Origin: Bacteroidota bacterium
GTDB taxonomy: Bacteria; Bacteroidota; Bacteroidia; Sphingobacteriales; Sphingobacteriaceae
DNA: 64,000 nt
Assembly: GCA_018266915.1 (NCBI GenBank)
Contig: JAFDZM010000012.1
Coordinates: 1-64,000, forward strand
Reading direction: 5' to 3'
Numbering within the stretch: position 1 is the first letter of the stretch; each line of letters starts with the position of its first letter. The position numbers were made by a program, and so were the translations under genes. Shown piece after piece: positions 26,092 through 35,288 of this stretch. The notes beneath the pieces are model-generated. The model did no database searches. It saw only the letters and a list, made by a program, of their open reading frames with translations, and was not told the origin of the DNA.

Positions 26092-27693
26092 CTAATCTAC
26101 ATTATCATGCAGAAACGAATTATTGTTCCGTATCTCCGTCTTTCCATCCTCATCTGACAATAATGAGAACCTTGATACCTGGCTTTCATCCGAAGGAGGT
26201 GTTTGTTGTAAAGCGATCTCCTTACGTTTGTAGGCCGGTACATTTTCCAGCTCCTGGATGTTACCTGCACGCAGTTTCATGCTCAAATCCTTCAGACGCA
26301 TGATACGCTCGCGCGATTTGCGTAGCTGCTCTTCAATGCTTTCGTCAGTTTTATGATCGTCAGCACCAACAACAGGCTCCGGTTCTGGTTCCGGCTCAGG
26401 AATTGGCTCTGGCCTAACCGGCTCAAAGTTCATTACCGACTCAGCAATTTTAAAAGTGAACTCCTCCCGTACTTCCGGTTCGGCAGAGGCGGGTTCTTCC
26501 GGAGTCAGATCGTATTTTATAACAGAAGGTTGTTCTTCCGATGCTTTTGCAAACAGGTCGAATAAGCCAGCTTGTTTTTCCTCCTTTACAGCCTTAATGT
26601 ATGGCTCTGACTCAGCCGCCTCAACAGGTGGCTTTATCTGGTTGATAAACTCATTCACCACAGGCTTTACCAACTCTGGTTCAGGCATCAGCATAGATAC
26701 TACCTTCTTGCTGCTTTGTTCTTTTTCGCGTTCATCACGGGTTTGGAAACCGGTAGCGATGATCGTAACCGAAAGTTTTTCGCCCAAAGCCTCGTCACGG
26801 CAGTTACCCCAGATCAGGTCGGCAGCTAAGCCGGCTTCTTCCTGGATAAAGTCGGTAATTACGGATACTTCATCCATCGTTACTTCCTTATCGCCTGAGC
26901 TGATATTTAACAGGATATATCTTGCACCTTCTATCTCGTTGTCTTTTAATAGTGGCGACAACAACGCGCCTTCAACAGCTTTCAATGCACGGTTCTCACC
27001 TTCGGCGGTTGAGCTACCCATTATAGATACGCCGCTATCCTTCATCACTGTACGAACGTCCTTAAAGTCAACGTTGATATAACCAGGTAAAGTAATGATC
27101 TCTGCAATGCCTTTAGCAGCAGTGGTCAGAATGTTATCGGCCTGAGCAAATGCTGAACCCAAGGTTAGGTTGCCAAATATCTGGCGCAGCCTGTCGTTTG
27201 AGATCACCAGGAACGAGTCAACATATTTCTTCAATTCTTCCAAACCTTCTTCGGCTTGCATCTTACGGCGCTTACCTTCAAAAGAGAATGGCGTTGTAAT
27301 AATACCTACAGTCAGGATGTCAAGCTCGCGGGCAGCTTTTGCAATAATAGGGCTTGCGCCTGTACCGGTACCACCACCCATACCAGCGGTAATAAACAGC
27401 ATCTTGGTATTGGTACCCAGCATCTGTTTTATATCGTCGATATTCTCGATAGCCGAGTTTTTACCTACTTCAGGGATAGAGCCTGCGCCCATACCTTCGG
27501 TTAAACTGGCACCTAATTGAACTTTATTGGGGATAGGGCTTAATTCCAAAGCCTGTGCATCGGTATTGCAAATTATGAAATCAACACCGGTAATCCCTTG
27601 CTTGTACATGTGGTTTACCGCATTGCCGCCGCCGCCGCCAACACCAATAACTTTGATGATGGACGACTTTTCTTTTAACATCTCAAACTGCAT
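26092..27693 (-). CDS. ftsZ: Cell division protein FtsZ
   Basis: Tubulin-like GTPase that forms the cytokinetic ring. Seen: Walker-like VIGVGGGGGNAVNHM at the start, the tubulin signature GGGTGTG at residues 106-112, and the T7 loop NVDFKDVRTVM with the catalytic Asp. At 533 residues it is long because, after the globular core (about residue 330), a linker of about 150 residues carries an acidic Pro/Glu tract. The conserved peptide NVPAYKRKEI is followed by about 40 more residues instead of closing the protein. It is last gene of the dcw cluster; 129 bp from ftsA. Confidence 0.97.
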   Translation of the reverse strand: MQFEMLKEKSSIIKVIGVGGGGGNAVNHMYKQGITGVDFIICNTDAQALELSPIPNKVQLGASLTEGMGAGSIPEVGKNSAIENIDDIKQMLGTNTKMLFITAGMGGGTGTGASPIIAKAARELDILTVGIITTPFSFEGKRRKMQAEEGLEELKKYVDSFLVISNDRLRQIFGNLTLGSAFAQADNILTTAAKGIAEIITLPGYINVDFKDVRTVMKDSGVSIMGSSTAEGENRALKAVEGALLSPLLKDNEIEGARYILLNISSGDKEVTMDEVSVITDFIQEEAGLAADLIWGNCRDEALGEKLSVTIIATGFQTRDEREKEQSSKKVVSMLMPEPELVKPVVNEFINQIKPPVEAAESEPYIKAVKEEKQAGLFDLFAKASEEQPSVIKYDLTPEEPASAEPEVREEFTFKIAESVMNFEPVRPEPIPEPEPEPEPVVGADDHKTDESIEEQLRKSRERIMRLKDLSMKLRAGNIQELENVPAYKRKEIALQQTPPSDESQVSRFSLLSDEDGKTEIRNNNSFLHDNVD

Positions 27694-27770
27694 AATCCTT
27701 ATTTTCAGTTAAATGTGAATGACGAAATAGTTTATTAACTCATTGTAATATTACACCATTTTCAACAATA

Positions 27771-27801
27771 CTTTTCCACAAGTGTCAATAATGTGGAAAA
27801 G
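27771..27801. repeat. ftsA-ftsZ intergenic inverted repeat
   Basis: CTTTTCCACA (27771-27780) and TGTGGAAAAG (27792-27801), a perfect 10-bp stem with an 11-nt loop. There is no T-run. TTTTCCACA is one base from a DnaA box. It may be a processing or regulatory site between the two division genes. Confidence 0.5.
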
Positions 27802-27822
27802 TCGGTTATTGTTAATAAAATA

Positions 27823-29163
27823 TTACTTCAAAAAATCTTCGTCCTTAATATCGTCTTTTATAAATTTCTTGCCTGTCTCTAATATCTTGCCAAGCAGCCC
27901 AAATTTTCTGTCGTCAGTGTATTTGGCTTTATCTGTTTTGGCTTCTGCCTTTTGCGGGATATCATTGTATTCCATCTTCTGGATACCTTTTATCAGCAAA
28001 CCAATACCTGTCGCGAAAGTCGGGCTCTGCAATTCTTCATACACATTTTTTGGCAGCGTTTCGTTCTTAGCTAAATGCTCATTCGGATACCCTACGCGGC
28101 AATCCAAACCGGTAACATATTCTACCAATTGTGGCAGATGTTTTAGCTGTGCACCACCTCCGGTGATCACGATGCCTGCTATTAGCTTTTTCTCGTAGCC
28201 GGATGATTTGATCTCGTAGTACACATGCTCTACGATCTCTTCCATACGGGCCTGGATCACATAAGCCAGGTTCTTCACCGATATTTCTTTTGGCTCACGT
28301 CCGCGTAATCCCGGAACGCATACGATCTCGTTCTCTTTATTCTCCTCAGCCAATGCCGAACCGAAACGTACTTTCAATTGCTCTGCGATATTGCGCATTA
28401 CCGAGCAGCCTTCACGGATATCCTCAGTAACGCTGTTACCGCCGAATGGGATAACGGCAGTGTGACGGATGATACCTTCATGGAAAATGGCCACGTCAGT
28501 AGTACCGCCGCCTATATCCACCAATACCACACCTGCTTCTTTTTCCTCGTCGCTTAATACCGACTCAGACGAAGCTAATGGCTCCAGGATGAGTTCCTGG
28601 CTTTCTAAACTTGCTTTATTGACACATTTCACAATATTTTTGATAGCCGTAACCTGCCCCGAGATGATGTGGAAGTTGGCTTCTAAACGCACGCCTGCCA
28701 TACCGATCGGGTCTTTGATCCCAGGCTCGTTATCCACGGTAAATTCCTGTGGCAATACGTGGATGATTTCCTCGCCCGGAGGCATCACCAGGTTATACAT
28801 ATCTTCTACCAGTTTATCTATATCCTTGCGGCTGATCTCGCTTTGCAGGTCCTTACGGGTAATCAATCCGCGGTGCTGCAGGCTCTTGATGTGCTGACCT
28901 GCAATACCAACGTTCACCACACGAATCTCAACGTTTGATTGCGTTCCGGCCACATCAACAGCGATAGTAATGCCGTTAACTGTTTTATCTATGTTCGATA
29001 CCATGCCACGGGTAACGCCTGCCGATTCAGCCTTGCCAATACCCAATACTTCGATCTTACCGTTTTTACTCCGGCGACCGACGATAGCACATATTTTGGT
29101 AGTCCCGATGTCCAATCCTACTACGATTGGCGAACTTTTTTCGTGTGTCGAACTCTTGTCCAT
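27823..29163 (-). CDS. ftsA: Cell division protein FtsA
   Basis: Actin-fold ATPase that tethers FtsZ to the membrane. Seen: VVGLDIGTTKICAIVG (phosphate 1), the 1C domain with VEIRVVNVGIAGQHIKS, VVLVDIGGGTTDVAIF (phosphate 2) and IAGIVITGGGAQLKHLPQL (adenosine motif). The C-terminal end, GKILETGKKFIKDDIKDEDF, is preceded by a charged linker and can form the amphipathic membrane-targeting helix. The length of 446 residues is slightly longer than in E. coli. It starts 6 bp after ftsQ. Confidence 0.96.
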   Translation of the reverse strand: MDKSSTHEKSSPIVVGLDIGTTKICAIVGRRSKNGKIEVLGIGKAESAGVTRGMVSNIDKTVNGITIAVDVAGTQSNVEIRVVNVGIAGQHIKSLQHRGLITRKDLQSEISRKDIDKLVEDMYNLVMPPGEEIIHVLPQEFTVDNEPGIKDPIGMAGVRLEANFHIISGQVTAIKNIVKCVNKASLESQELILEPLASSESVLSDEEKEAGVVLVDIGGGTTDVAIFHEGIIRHTAVIPFGGNSVTEDIREGCSVMRNIAEQLKVRFGSALAEENKENEIVCVPGLRGREPKEISVKNLAYVIQARMEEIVEHVYYEIKSSGYEKKLIAGIVITGGGAQLKHLPQLVEYVTGLDCRVGYPNEHLAKNETLPKNVYEELQSPTFATGIGLLIKGIQKMEYNDIPQKAEAKTDKAKYTDDRKFGLLGKILETGKKFIKDDIKDEDFLK

Positions 29164-29169
29164 ACTTAA

Positions 29170-30027
29170 TTAATTGTTTGTGAATGTATCTTTACCCATT
29201 TTTATTGAATCTGCTTTGGCCGTTACTGCCTTCAGCGAGTCCTTTTTGAAATTATCGCTTTTTACCCCCACTACCTGGTTGGCAAATTTGATGTTAATGA
29301 TCTTGTACCTGTCCCACCCTACCTGCGGCAATGCCTGCTTATAAAACACCAGCAGGTTATGGAACTTATTCTCCAGCGAGTCGGCATTACCGAGCAAAAT
29401 CCTGTTTGTACCTACTCGCGGTATCAGCTCTATCTCATGATTTGCATTGACATACAGTTGTGCAATCTGCGCCGTCCAAAGCGAATCTTTATTGATGAAC
29501 TGAATTGTTTTATACAACTGCTTGGCAATATCTGTATGCAGCGTGTCCAGCTTACCACCATACACTTCATCTATATATCCGTTTGCCACCAGCACCTTTG
29601 CGGTGAAATTTGATGACATTGGGATTTTCAAACCGTTCTGATCGATATAAAAATCCTGGCCTGCCTGGTTCATTACCCGCATTACGGGTTGGCGCTGACT
29701 GATCTCTACTTTGATCACCCCATCCATATCCGCATACACTTTTGCCGACTCGATGAATGGGTTTGCCTTTAACCTGTTCTCCAGGTCATGCAGGTTAATG
29801 CTTTCCATATTGCGGCCAACCAACTCGTGTTTGTGCACTTTCAGGATATGATCTACCTCTTCCTTATCGATGAAGTATTGGTTACCCGGAATGTATATTT
29901 TCACCGCTTTGCAAAATACGCCCGACTTTTTAAATTCGATAAAACTCATGAGCACCACCAATCCACCCAGGCAAATTGTCCAGGCCGATCCGATTAAAAT
30001 GCGCTTCCAGATGAGTTTCTTAAACAT
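29170..30027 (-). CDS. ftsQ: Cell division protein FtsQ/DivIB
   Basis: Bitopic division protein, 285 residues. One N-terminal membrane segment (ILIGSAWTICLGGLVVLMSFI) is followed by a POTRA-like region with NMESINLHDLENRLKANPFIESAKVYADMDGVIKVEISQRQPVMRV (in several strands) and a beta domain. In other bacteria it bridges FtsB/FtsL to the rest of the divisome. Sequence conservation is low; the call rests on topology, the POTRA pattern and its place between murC and ftsA. Its start overlaps the murC stop by 8 nt. Confidence 0.87.
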   Translation of the reverse strand: MFKKLIWKRILIGSAWTICLGGLVVLMSFIEFKKSGVFCKAVKIYIPGNQYFIDKEEVDHILKVHKHELVGRNMESINLHDLENRLKANPFIESAKVYADMDGVIKVEISQRQPVMRVMNQAGQDFYIDQNGLKIPMSSNFTAKVLVANGYIDEVYGGKLDTLHTDIAKQLYKTIQFINKDSLWTAQIAQLYVNANHEIELIPRVGTNRILLGNADSLENKFHNLLVFYKQALPQVGWDRYKIINIKFANQVVGVKSDNFKKDSLKAVTAKADSIKMGKDTFTNN

Positions 30028-31378
30028 TTTCCAAAGCCTTTTTTAAGGGTTGAACCAATTGGTCTATATCGCCTGCCCCTACTGTTAAAAGTAGTTCAGG
30101 TTTTTCAATCCGCACAAGATCGACCGCTTCTTGTTTTCCACATTTCCGTTTATTTAACATTTGCATCTTGCTGAGAATCATATCAGATGTGACTCCCTCA
30201 ATTGGCAATTCCCTTGCAGGGTATATATCCAGCATGATCAACTCATCACTCATATCCAGCACCTCGGCAAAGCCGTCGGCAAAATCGCGGGTGCGGGTAT
30301 ATAAGTGCGGTTGAAAAATTGTTGTGAGTTTTTTATTTGGATATAATTTTTTGATCGATGTAATAGCCGCACGCAACTCTTCCGGGTGATGCGCATAATC
30401 ATCAATGTAAATGTGTCTGTCAGTCTTTACTATATATTCAAAACGTCGCTTTACTCCCTTGAACGATTCCAATGCGCGTTTAATAAGCGCAGGCTCAACA
30501 TCTACTTTCAATGCTACTTCAATAGCCGCAGTCGCATTTTCGATATTATGAATACCGGCAATGCCTAGTTTGATATTATCTATCTGGGTATTGCTGTTTT
30601 TGAAGTCGAAATAGAAGTCACCATCCTTTACGTGGATATTGATTGCTTTTACATCTGCCGGACCCTGACCGCTGTAGGTGATACCTTCAGTAGTTAAAGG
30701 CAGATCTTCATGATAGATCAGTGTACCGTTCTCCTTCAATTGTGACGCAAACTGGCGGAATGATTGTGTCAACTGATCATGGTTACCATAAATATCAAGG
30801 TGATCGGCATCCATTGAGGTAATGACAGCAATATCAGGATGCAACGTTAAGAATGAACGATCAAACTCGTCCGCCTCGACCACTACGATGTTGTTATTGC
30901 CATATAGCACGTTGCTGTTATAGTTAGACGCTATTCCCCCCAAAAATGCGGAGCAGTCCTTGCCTGAATCTTTCAGGATGTGAGCGATCATGCAGGAAGT
31001 TGTAGTCTTACCATGTGTACCTGCAACTGCAATCGTAAACATGCTCCGGCTAATGATTCCCAGTACCTGTGAACGTTTGAACAACTCAAAGCCATTGTTT
31101 TTGAAGAAATTCAATATTTCAGAATCTCTCGGTATGGCAGGTGTATAGATAATAAGTGTGCACTCGTTAGGCGTTTGGAATGCGTATGGTACCCAATCTG
31201 CCCTATCCTCAAATATTACCTGTATACCTTCATTGTGCAGTTGGTCGGTTAAATCGGTTGAAGTTTTGTCGTAACCGCAAACAATACAGCCCAAATGGAC
31301 AAAGTAACGGGCCAATCCGCTCATGCCGATGCCGCCTATGCCTATTAAGTATACCCGCTTTATGTTTTGCAGTTCCAT
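30020..31378 (-). CDS. murC: UDP-N-acetylmuramate--L-alanine ligase MurC
   Basis: ATP-dependent Mur ligase that adds L-Ala to UDP-MurNAc in the cytoplasm. Seen: Rossmann-like VYLIGIGGIGMSGLARYF, the P-loop GTHGKTTT at residues 120-127, YGNNNIVVVEADEFDRSFLTL and YIDDYAHHPEELRAAI, which are MurC-type motifs. The length of 452 residues is normal. It lies between murG and ftsQ; the 66-bp gap to murG holds the palindrome CCGCTGGCTAGCGG. Confidence 0.97.
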   Translation of the reverse strand: MELQNIKRVYLIGIGGIGMSGLARYFVHLGCIVCGYDKTSTDLTDQLHNEGIQVIFEDRADWVPYAFQTPNECTLIIYTPAIPRDSEILNFFKNNGFELFKRSQVLGIISRSMFTIAVAGTHGKTTTSCMIAHILKDSGKDCSAFLGGIASNYNSNVLYGNNNIVVVEADEFDRSFLTLHPDIAVITSMDADHLDIYGNHDQLTQSFRQFASQLKENGTLIYHEDLPLTTEGITYSGQGPADVKAINIHVKDGDFYFDFKNSNTQIDNIKLGIAGIHNIENATAAIEVALKVDVEPALIKRALESFKGVKRRFEYIVKTDRHIYIDDYAHHPEELRAAITSIKKLYPNKKLTTIFQPHLYTRTRDFADGFAEVLDMSDELIMLDIYPARELPIEGVTSDMILSKMQMLNKRKCGKQEAVDLVRIEKPELLLTVGAGDIDQLVQPLKKALENV

Positions 31379-31444
31379 ACTGTTTGCTTCAAAAAACCTC
31401 CTCCCGCAATCCGCTGGCTAGCGGAAGGTAGGCTGAAATTTAAA

Positions 31445-32551
31445 TTAACCTGTTATTTGTATAACCTCTTTCGCGATGGTTTCGTCAGCATCAGGTAGTG
31501 CCAGTTTGCTGATGTTATCGCTTAATTCTTTTTGTTTCTTCTCATCGTTTAAAAGCCCAAGAGCTACATCCATCAATTGAGCTTGCGCATCTTTATCAGC
31601 CACAAAAATTGCGGCATCCTTCTCCACCAATGACATGGCATTGGTGGTCTGATGATCTTCAGCCACATTAGGCGAAGGCACCAGGATGGCAGGTTTACCA
31701 ACCACACAAAGCTCAGATATGGTACCGCCTGCTCTGGATATAATGATATCGGCAGCGGCGTAAGCTAAATCCATACGATCTACAAACTCCATTATGCGGA
31801 TATTCGGATGAACTTTGCCTCTGAACGATTCCACAATATCCGGGTAGTAATATTTACCCGTTTGCCAGATCAATTGCACATCTGCAGCAATGATCTTATC
31901 TATATTGGCCAGCACACTTTTATTTAATGTGCGTGCGCCAAGACTACCTCCTGTTATAAAAATGGTTTTCTTATCACCTGATAATTTGGCCCATTCCAAT
32001 CCTTGCTCACGTTTGCCTGCAATGTCCACCGACTCGCGTCGGATAGGATTTCCCGTAATAACGATCTTTTCCTCAGGGAAAAACTTACCCATCCCATCGT
32101 AAGCGACACATATCTTCTTAGCCTTTTTACCTAACCGCTTATTAGTGACCCCTGCATAAGAATTTTGCTCTTGTATCAGGTAAGGCACTTTTTTCAAAGA
32201 CGCCGCATACAGCAAAGGCCCCGATGCATATCCGCCAACACCCACAGCAGCGTGAGGCCTGAAATCACGAATAATACGCAAGGATTTCAAAATGCTACCA
32301 ATCAGTTTAAATGGCAGCATCAGGTTCTTCATGATCGATTTGCGCTGAATACCCTGTATATCTAATCCTACAATTTCATAACCCGCGGCAGGCACCCGCT
32401 CCATCTCCATACGCCCTTTGGCACCCACAAAAAGTATTTTCACTTCGGGATCAAGCTTTCTCAAAGCATTGGCAATAGCAATCGCCGGGAAGATGTGTCC
32501 CCCGGTGCCGCCTCCGCTAATGATGATCCGCTTATGCCTGTGTTTTTTCAT
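31445..32551 (-). CDS. murG: Lipid II synthase MurG
   Basis: Glycosyltransferase family 28 enzyme that adds GlcNAc to lipid I on the inner face of the membrane. Seen: IISGGGTGGHIFPAIAIANAL at the start, PHAAVGVGGYASGP, the C-domain FITGGSLGARTLNKSV, and the UDP-sugar site IISRAGGTISELCVVGKPAILVPSP. The length of 368 residues is standard. Confidence 0.97.
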   Translation of the reverse strand: MKKHRHKRIIISGGGTGGHIFPAIAIANALRKLDPEVKILFVGAKGRMEMERVPAAGYEIVGLDIQGIQRKSIMKNLMLPFKLIGSILKSLRIIRDFRPHAAVGVGGYASGPLLYAASLKKVPYLIQEQNSYAGVTNKRLGKKAKKICVAYDGMGKFFPEEKIVITGNPIRRESVDIAGKREQGLEWAKLSGDKKTIFITGGSLGARTLNKSVLANIDKIIAADVQLIWQTGKYYYPDIVESFRGKVHPNIRIMEFVDRMDLAYAAADIIISRAGGTISELCVVGKPAILVPSPNVAEDHQTTNAMSLVEKDAAIFVADKDAQAQLMDVALGLLNDEKKQKELSDNISKLALPDADETIAKEVIQITG

Positions 32552-32565
32552 CCTTCTATTTTTTT

Positions 32566-32598
32566 AGTCCATGGTCAATGGACCATAGACCATGGACT
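32566..32598. repeat. Inverted word repeat between murG and ftsW
   Basis: AGTCCATGGTC (32566-32576) and GACCATGGACT (32588-32598), with AATGGACCATA between them. The 48-bp gap between the genes is almost wholly this structure. Confidence 0.65.
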
Positions 32599-32599
32599 T

Positions 32600-33754
32600 T
32601 TATGCTATCGCTACTTCTTTTATCTCTCCTACAATTACCTTCTTCGGTTCATCAATATCACGACTTACTGATAGTATGATACCGAACGCCACACTCGTAA
32701 ACAATATCGATGTTCCCCCCATACTGATCAGTGGCAAAGGCACACCTGTTACCGGGCCTAATCCTACTGCAACAGCCATATTGGCGAATGCTTGTATGGT
32801 CAAGCTAAAGCTTAGGCCCGCTGCCAATAATGCCCCAAAGGCTTTAGGTGCTTTCGTTACTATTTTGATGCATCGGTATAACAGGAACAGGTAAATACCA
32901 ATAATAGCTAAGCCACCCAGCAAACCACATTCTTCTATAATTACCGCATATATCTCATCCGAAAATGCTTCTGGCAGGTAATTCTTTTCCTGGCTATGGC
33001 CTAATCCTTTACCAAAAAGACCACCTGTAGCAATCGCTATTTTTGCATGGTCTGACTGGAACGATTTATCAGCATTTGCTTTATCTGGGTGCATGAACGT
33101 ATGCATGCGCGAAATATAAGTATGCCTACGTGGCCCTAAAAAGATTACGCCCGCTAACAAAACTGCACCTGCCAAACAAGTAATTCCGATCTGTTTAATA
33201 CTGATACGACCGATGATCAACAACAAAATGCTTACTCCAAAAAGCATCAACGCAGTTGAAAGGTTTGCTAACGCGATCAGTATAAATACCACGCAAACCG
33301 CACCCATTATCGGGATGAACGATTGCTTTACATCCTTTATATTTTCCTGCTTGCGCGATAAAGTTCGCGCCAGGTAAGTGATCAATGCCAGTTTAGCCAA
33401 GTCGGATGTCTGGAAGCTTAAACCTGTTCCCGGTATTGAAATCCAACGACTTGCATTGTTGATATGCGCACCAAAAACCAAAGTATATAGCAATAATGGA
33501 ATAGTAACGATCATCAGCAGTTTGGATATACCTGCATAGTATCTGTAATCCAATTTATGCGAGATGTACATCAGCGCAATACCACCCACCACCATCATCA
33601 GGTGCTTGAATAAGATCGACTCGACACCCACACCTTTTTTATAAGCCAGTGTACCCGTAGAACTATAAACAGCCAGCAATGAAATAGCCGAAAGCAATAT
33701 GACGATCAACCATATCCATCTGTCCCCTTTTGTATTGCTTAGTATCTTGTTCAC
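32600..33754 (-). CDS. ftsW: Peptidoglycan glycosyltransferase FtsW
   Basis: SEDS-family polytopic membrane protein, 384 residues, that polymerises lipid II at the septum together with the class B PBP FtsI. About ten membrane helices are visible. Conserved segments include LAVYSSTGTLAYKKG, the GLSFQTSDLAKLALITYLARTL stretch, GGLFGKGLGHSQEKNYLPEAFSDEIYAVIIEECG and the VTGVPLPLISMGGTS C-terminal motif. The partner ftsI is in the same cluster. Confidence 0.96.
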   Translation of the reverse strand: MNKILSNTKGDRWIWLIVILLSAISLLAVYSSTGTLAYKKGVGVESILFKHLMMVVGGIALMYISHKLDYRYYAGISKLLMIVTIPLLLYTLVFGAHINNASRWISIPGTGLSFQTSDLAKLALITYLARTLSRKQENIKDVKQSFIPIMGAVCVVFILIALANLSTALMLFGVSILLLIIGRISIKQIGITCLAGAVLLAGVIFLGPRRHTYISRMHTFMHPDKANADKSFQSDHAKIAIATGGLFGKGLGHSQEKNYLPEAFSDEIYAVIIEECGLLGGLAIIGIYLFLLYRCIKIVTKAPKAFGALLAAGLSFSLTIQAFANMAVAVGLGPVTGVPLPLISMGGTSILFTSVAFGIILSVSRDIDEPKKVIVGEIKEVAIA

Positions 33755-33792
33755 GATTACACTGATTTTATTTTGATTACACCGATTGGTTT

Positions 33793-33820
33793 GTCATTGG
33801 TCATTAGTCATTGGTCATTG
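33793..33820. repeat. Tandem 14-bp repeat between ftsW and murD
   Basis: Two copies of GTCATTGGTCATT(A/G) in a row (33793-33806, 33807-33820). A pyrimidine-rich ACAACCTTTCAACTTTCC word repeat follows up to the murD stop. This is another junction-specific repeat inside the dcw cluster. Confidence 0.65.
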
Positions 33821-33853
33821 GTGCTAACTTTACAACCTTTCAACTTTCCAACC

Positions 33854-35245
33854 TTACAACTCTTTGACTGCTTGTTTAAACTGCCTTCCTCTATCTTCGT
33901 AATTCTTGAACAGGTCAAAACTTGCACAAGCTGGCGACAACAACACCGTATCTCCCTTTTTGGCTAAATGATAAGCTACCTGGGCAGCTTCCTGGGCTGA
34001 GAATGTGTTCACAATGATCGGGACAATGTCATCAAATGCTTCATGGATCCGGCGGTTATCTTTGCCTAAACACACAATGGCTTTAACCTTTTGCTTTACC
34101 AGGTCTTTCAGCATATTGTAGTCGTTGCCCTTGTCCACACCACCAAGGATCAGCACCACATCCGTAGTCATACTTTCCAGAGCATACCAGGTTGAGTTGA
34201 CGTTAGTTGCCTTTGAATCGTTAATAAAACTGATGCCCGATATTTTGGCAACAAATTCCAACCGGTGCTCAATGTTCCTGAAACTGCCCATACTCTCCCG
34301 TATGGTTTCGTTTCGCAGTTCGAGTACTTTTGCTACAATACCCGAAGCCATTGAGTTGTAGATGTTGTGTTTGCCTTGCAGGGCCAGTTCTGTGATCGAC
34401 ATCGTGAAATGTTCTTTAAGTGTGTTTATAATGATATTGTCCTCTTCGAGATATGCTCCCGGTGTAGTTTTTTTTTTAATGCTGAATGGTAGTTGCTGCG
34501 CCCCGAATTTCCTCGTCTCCATTCCTGTTACTGTTTCCGGATCATCAGCGCAATAGATGAAATAATCATTGGCCGTCTGATTCTGCGTAATGCGGAACTT
34601 TGAGGCCACGTAGTTTTCCATCTTATATTCGTATCTGTCCAGGTGATCGGGTGTGATATTCAGCAACACGCCGATATCCACCTTGAACTCGTACATATCA
34701 TCAAGCATAAAGCTGCTCAGTTCAAGTACATAGATGTCGAACTTCTCAGTAGCCACCTGGTAGGCAAAGCTTTTACCGATGTTGCCTGCCAATCCTACAT
34801 TCAAGCCTGCATTTTTCAGGATATGATAGGTTAAGCTCGTAGTAGTAGTTTTACCATTCGATCCGGTTATGCCTACGATCTTTGCATCGGTATATCTTCC
34901 GGCAAATTCTATCTCTGATATTACCGGAATATTCTTTTCTCTCAGCTTCTTTACTATCGGCGCTTTCTCTGGTATGCCCGGACTTTTTACCACTTCAACA
35001 GCCTTTAGTATCTCTTCTTCAGTGTGTTGATTCTCTTCGAAGCGGATTTTCCAATCCTGCAGTTGCTTTTTATATTGATCGGCAATCGGCCCGAAATCAG
35101 AAACAAAAACCTCATAGCCCCGCTGTTGAGCAAGGTATGCAGCCCCCGCACCGCTTTCGCCTGCGCCGAGTACTACCAGCCTCTCCTCAGCCCTCTCCTT
35201 TGGAGAGGGGGATTTATTAGATGCTATGTTTTTATTTTCTTCCAT
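33854..35245 (-). CDS. murD: UDP-N-acetylmuramoylalanine--D-glutamate ligase MurD, with repeat-derived N-terminus
   Basis: Mur ligase that adds D-Glu to UDP-MurNAc-L-Ala. Seen: RLVVLGAGESGAGAAYLA, the P-loop GSNGKTTTT at residues 128-136, LNITPDHLDRY and SFRNIEHRLEFV. The normal protein start corresponds to about residue 22. The first 21 residues include NKSPSPKERAEER and are encoded by a CCCTCTCC/GGAGAGGG hairpin (35191-35209) of the type found in the dispersed element at 18596-18726. No ATG, GTG or TTG exists closer to the conserved core, so the extension is probably translated. Confidence 0.94.
   Translation of the reverse strand: MEENKNIASNKSPSPKERAEERLVVLGAGESGAGAAYLAQQRGYEVFVSDFGPIADQYKKQLQDWKIRFEENQHTEEEILKAVEVVKSPGIPEKAPIVKKLREKNIPVISEIEFAGRYTDAKIVGITGSNGKTTTTSLTYHILKNAGLNVGLAGNIGKSFAYQVATEKFDIYVLELSSFMLDDMYEFKVDIGVLLNITPDHLDRYEYKMENYVASKFRITQNQTANDYFIYCADDPETVTGMETRKFGAQQLPFSIKKKTTPGAYLEEDNIIINTLKEHFTMSITELALQGKHNIYNSMASGIVAKVLELRNETIRESMGSFRNIEHRLEFVAKISGISFINDSKATNVNSTWYALESMTTDVVLILGGVDKGNDYNMLKDLVKQKVKAIVCLGKDNRRIHEAFDDIVPIIVNTFSAQEAAQVAYHLAKKGDTVLLSPACASFDLFKNYEDRGRQFKQAVKEL
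35191..35209. repeat. Dispersed-element hairpin within the murD 5' coding region
   Basis: CCCTCTCC / GGAGAGGG with a TTT loop. It resembles the inner hairpin of the elements at 18596-18726 and 42958-43094 and encodes PSPKER on the murD strand. Confidence 0.6.
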
Positions 35246-35250
35246 TTATT

Positions 35251-35285
35251 TCAATTCCGACTTCGGACTTCCGAAATCCGACTTC
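35251..35285. repeat. TCCGACTTCGG word repeat between murD and mraY
   Basis: CCGACTTCGGACTTCCGAAA followed by TCCGACTTCC fills the 43-bp gap. It shares its word with 8979-9014. Confidence 0.6.
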
Positions 35286-35288
35286 CTT

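Noticed and set aside
26456..27082. Long plus-strand open frame (208 codons) opposite ftsZ
   Set aside because: It is antisense to the conserved FtsZ core; its Ser/Thr/Phe-rich product resembles no protein and reflects ftsZ codon use.
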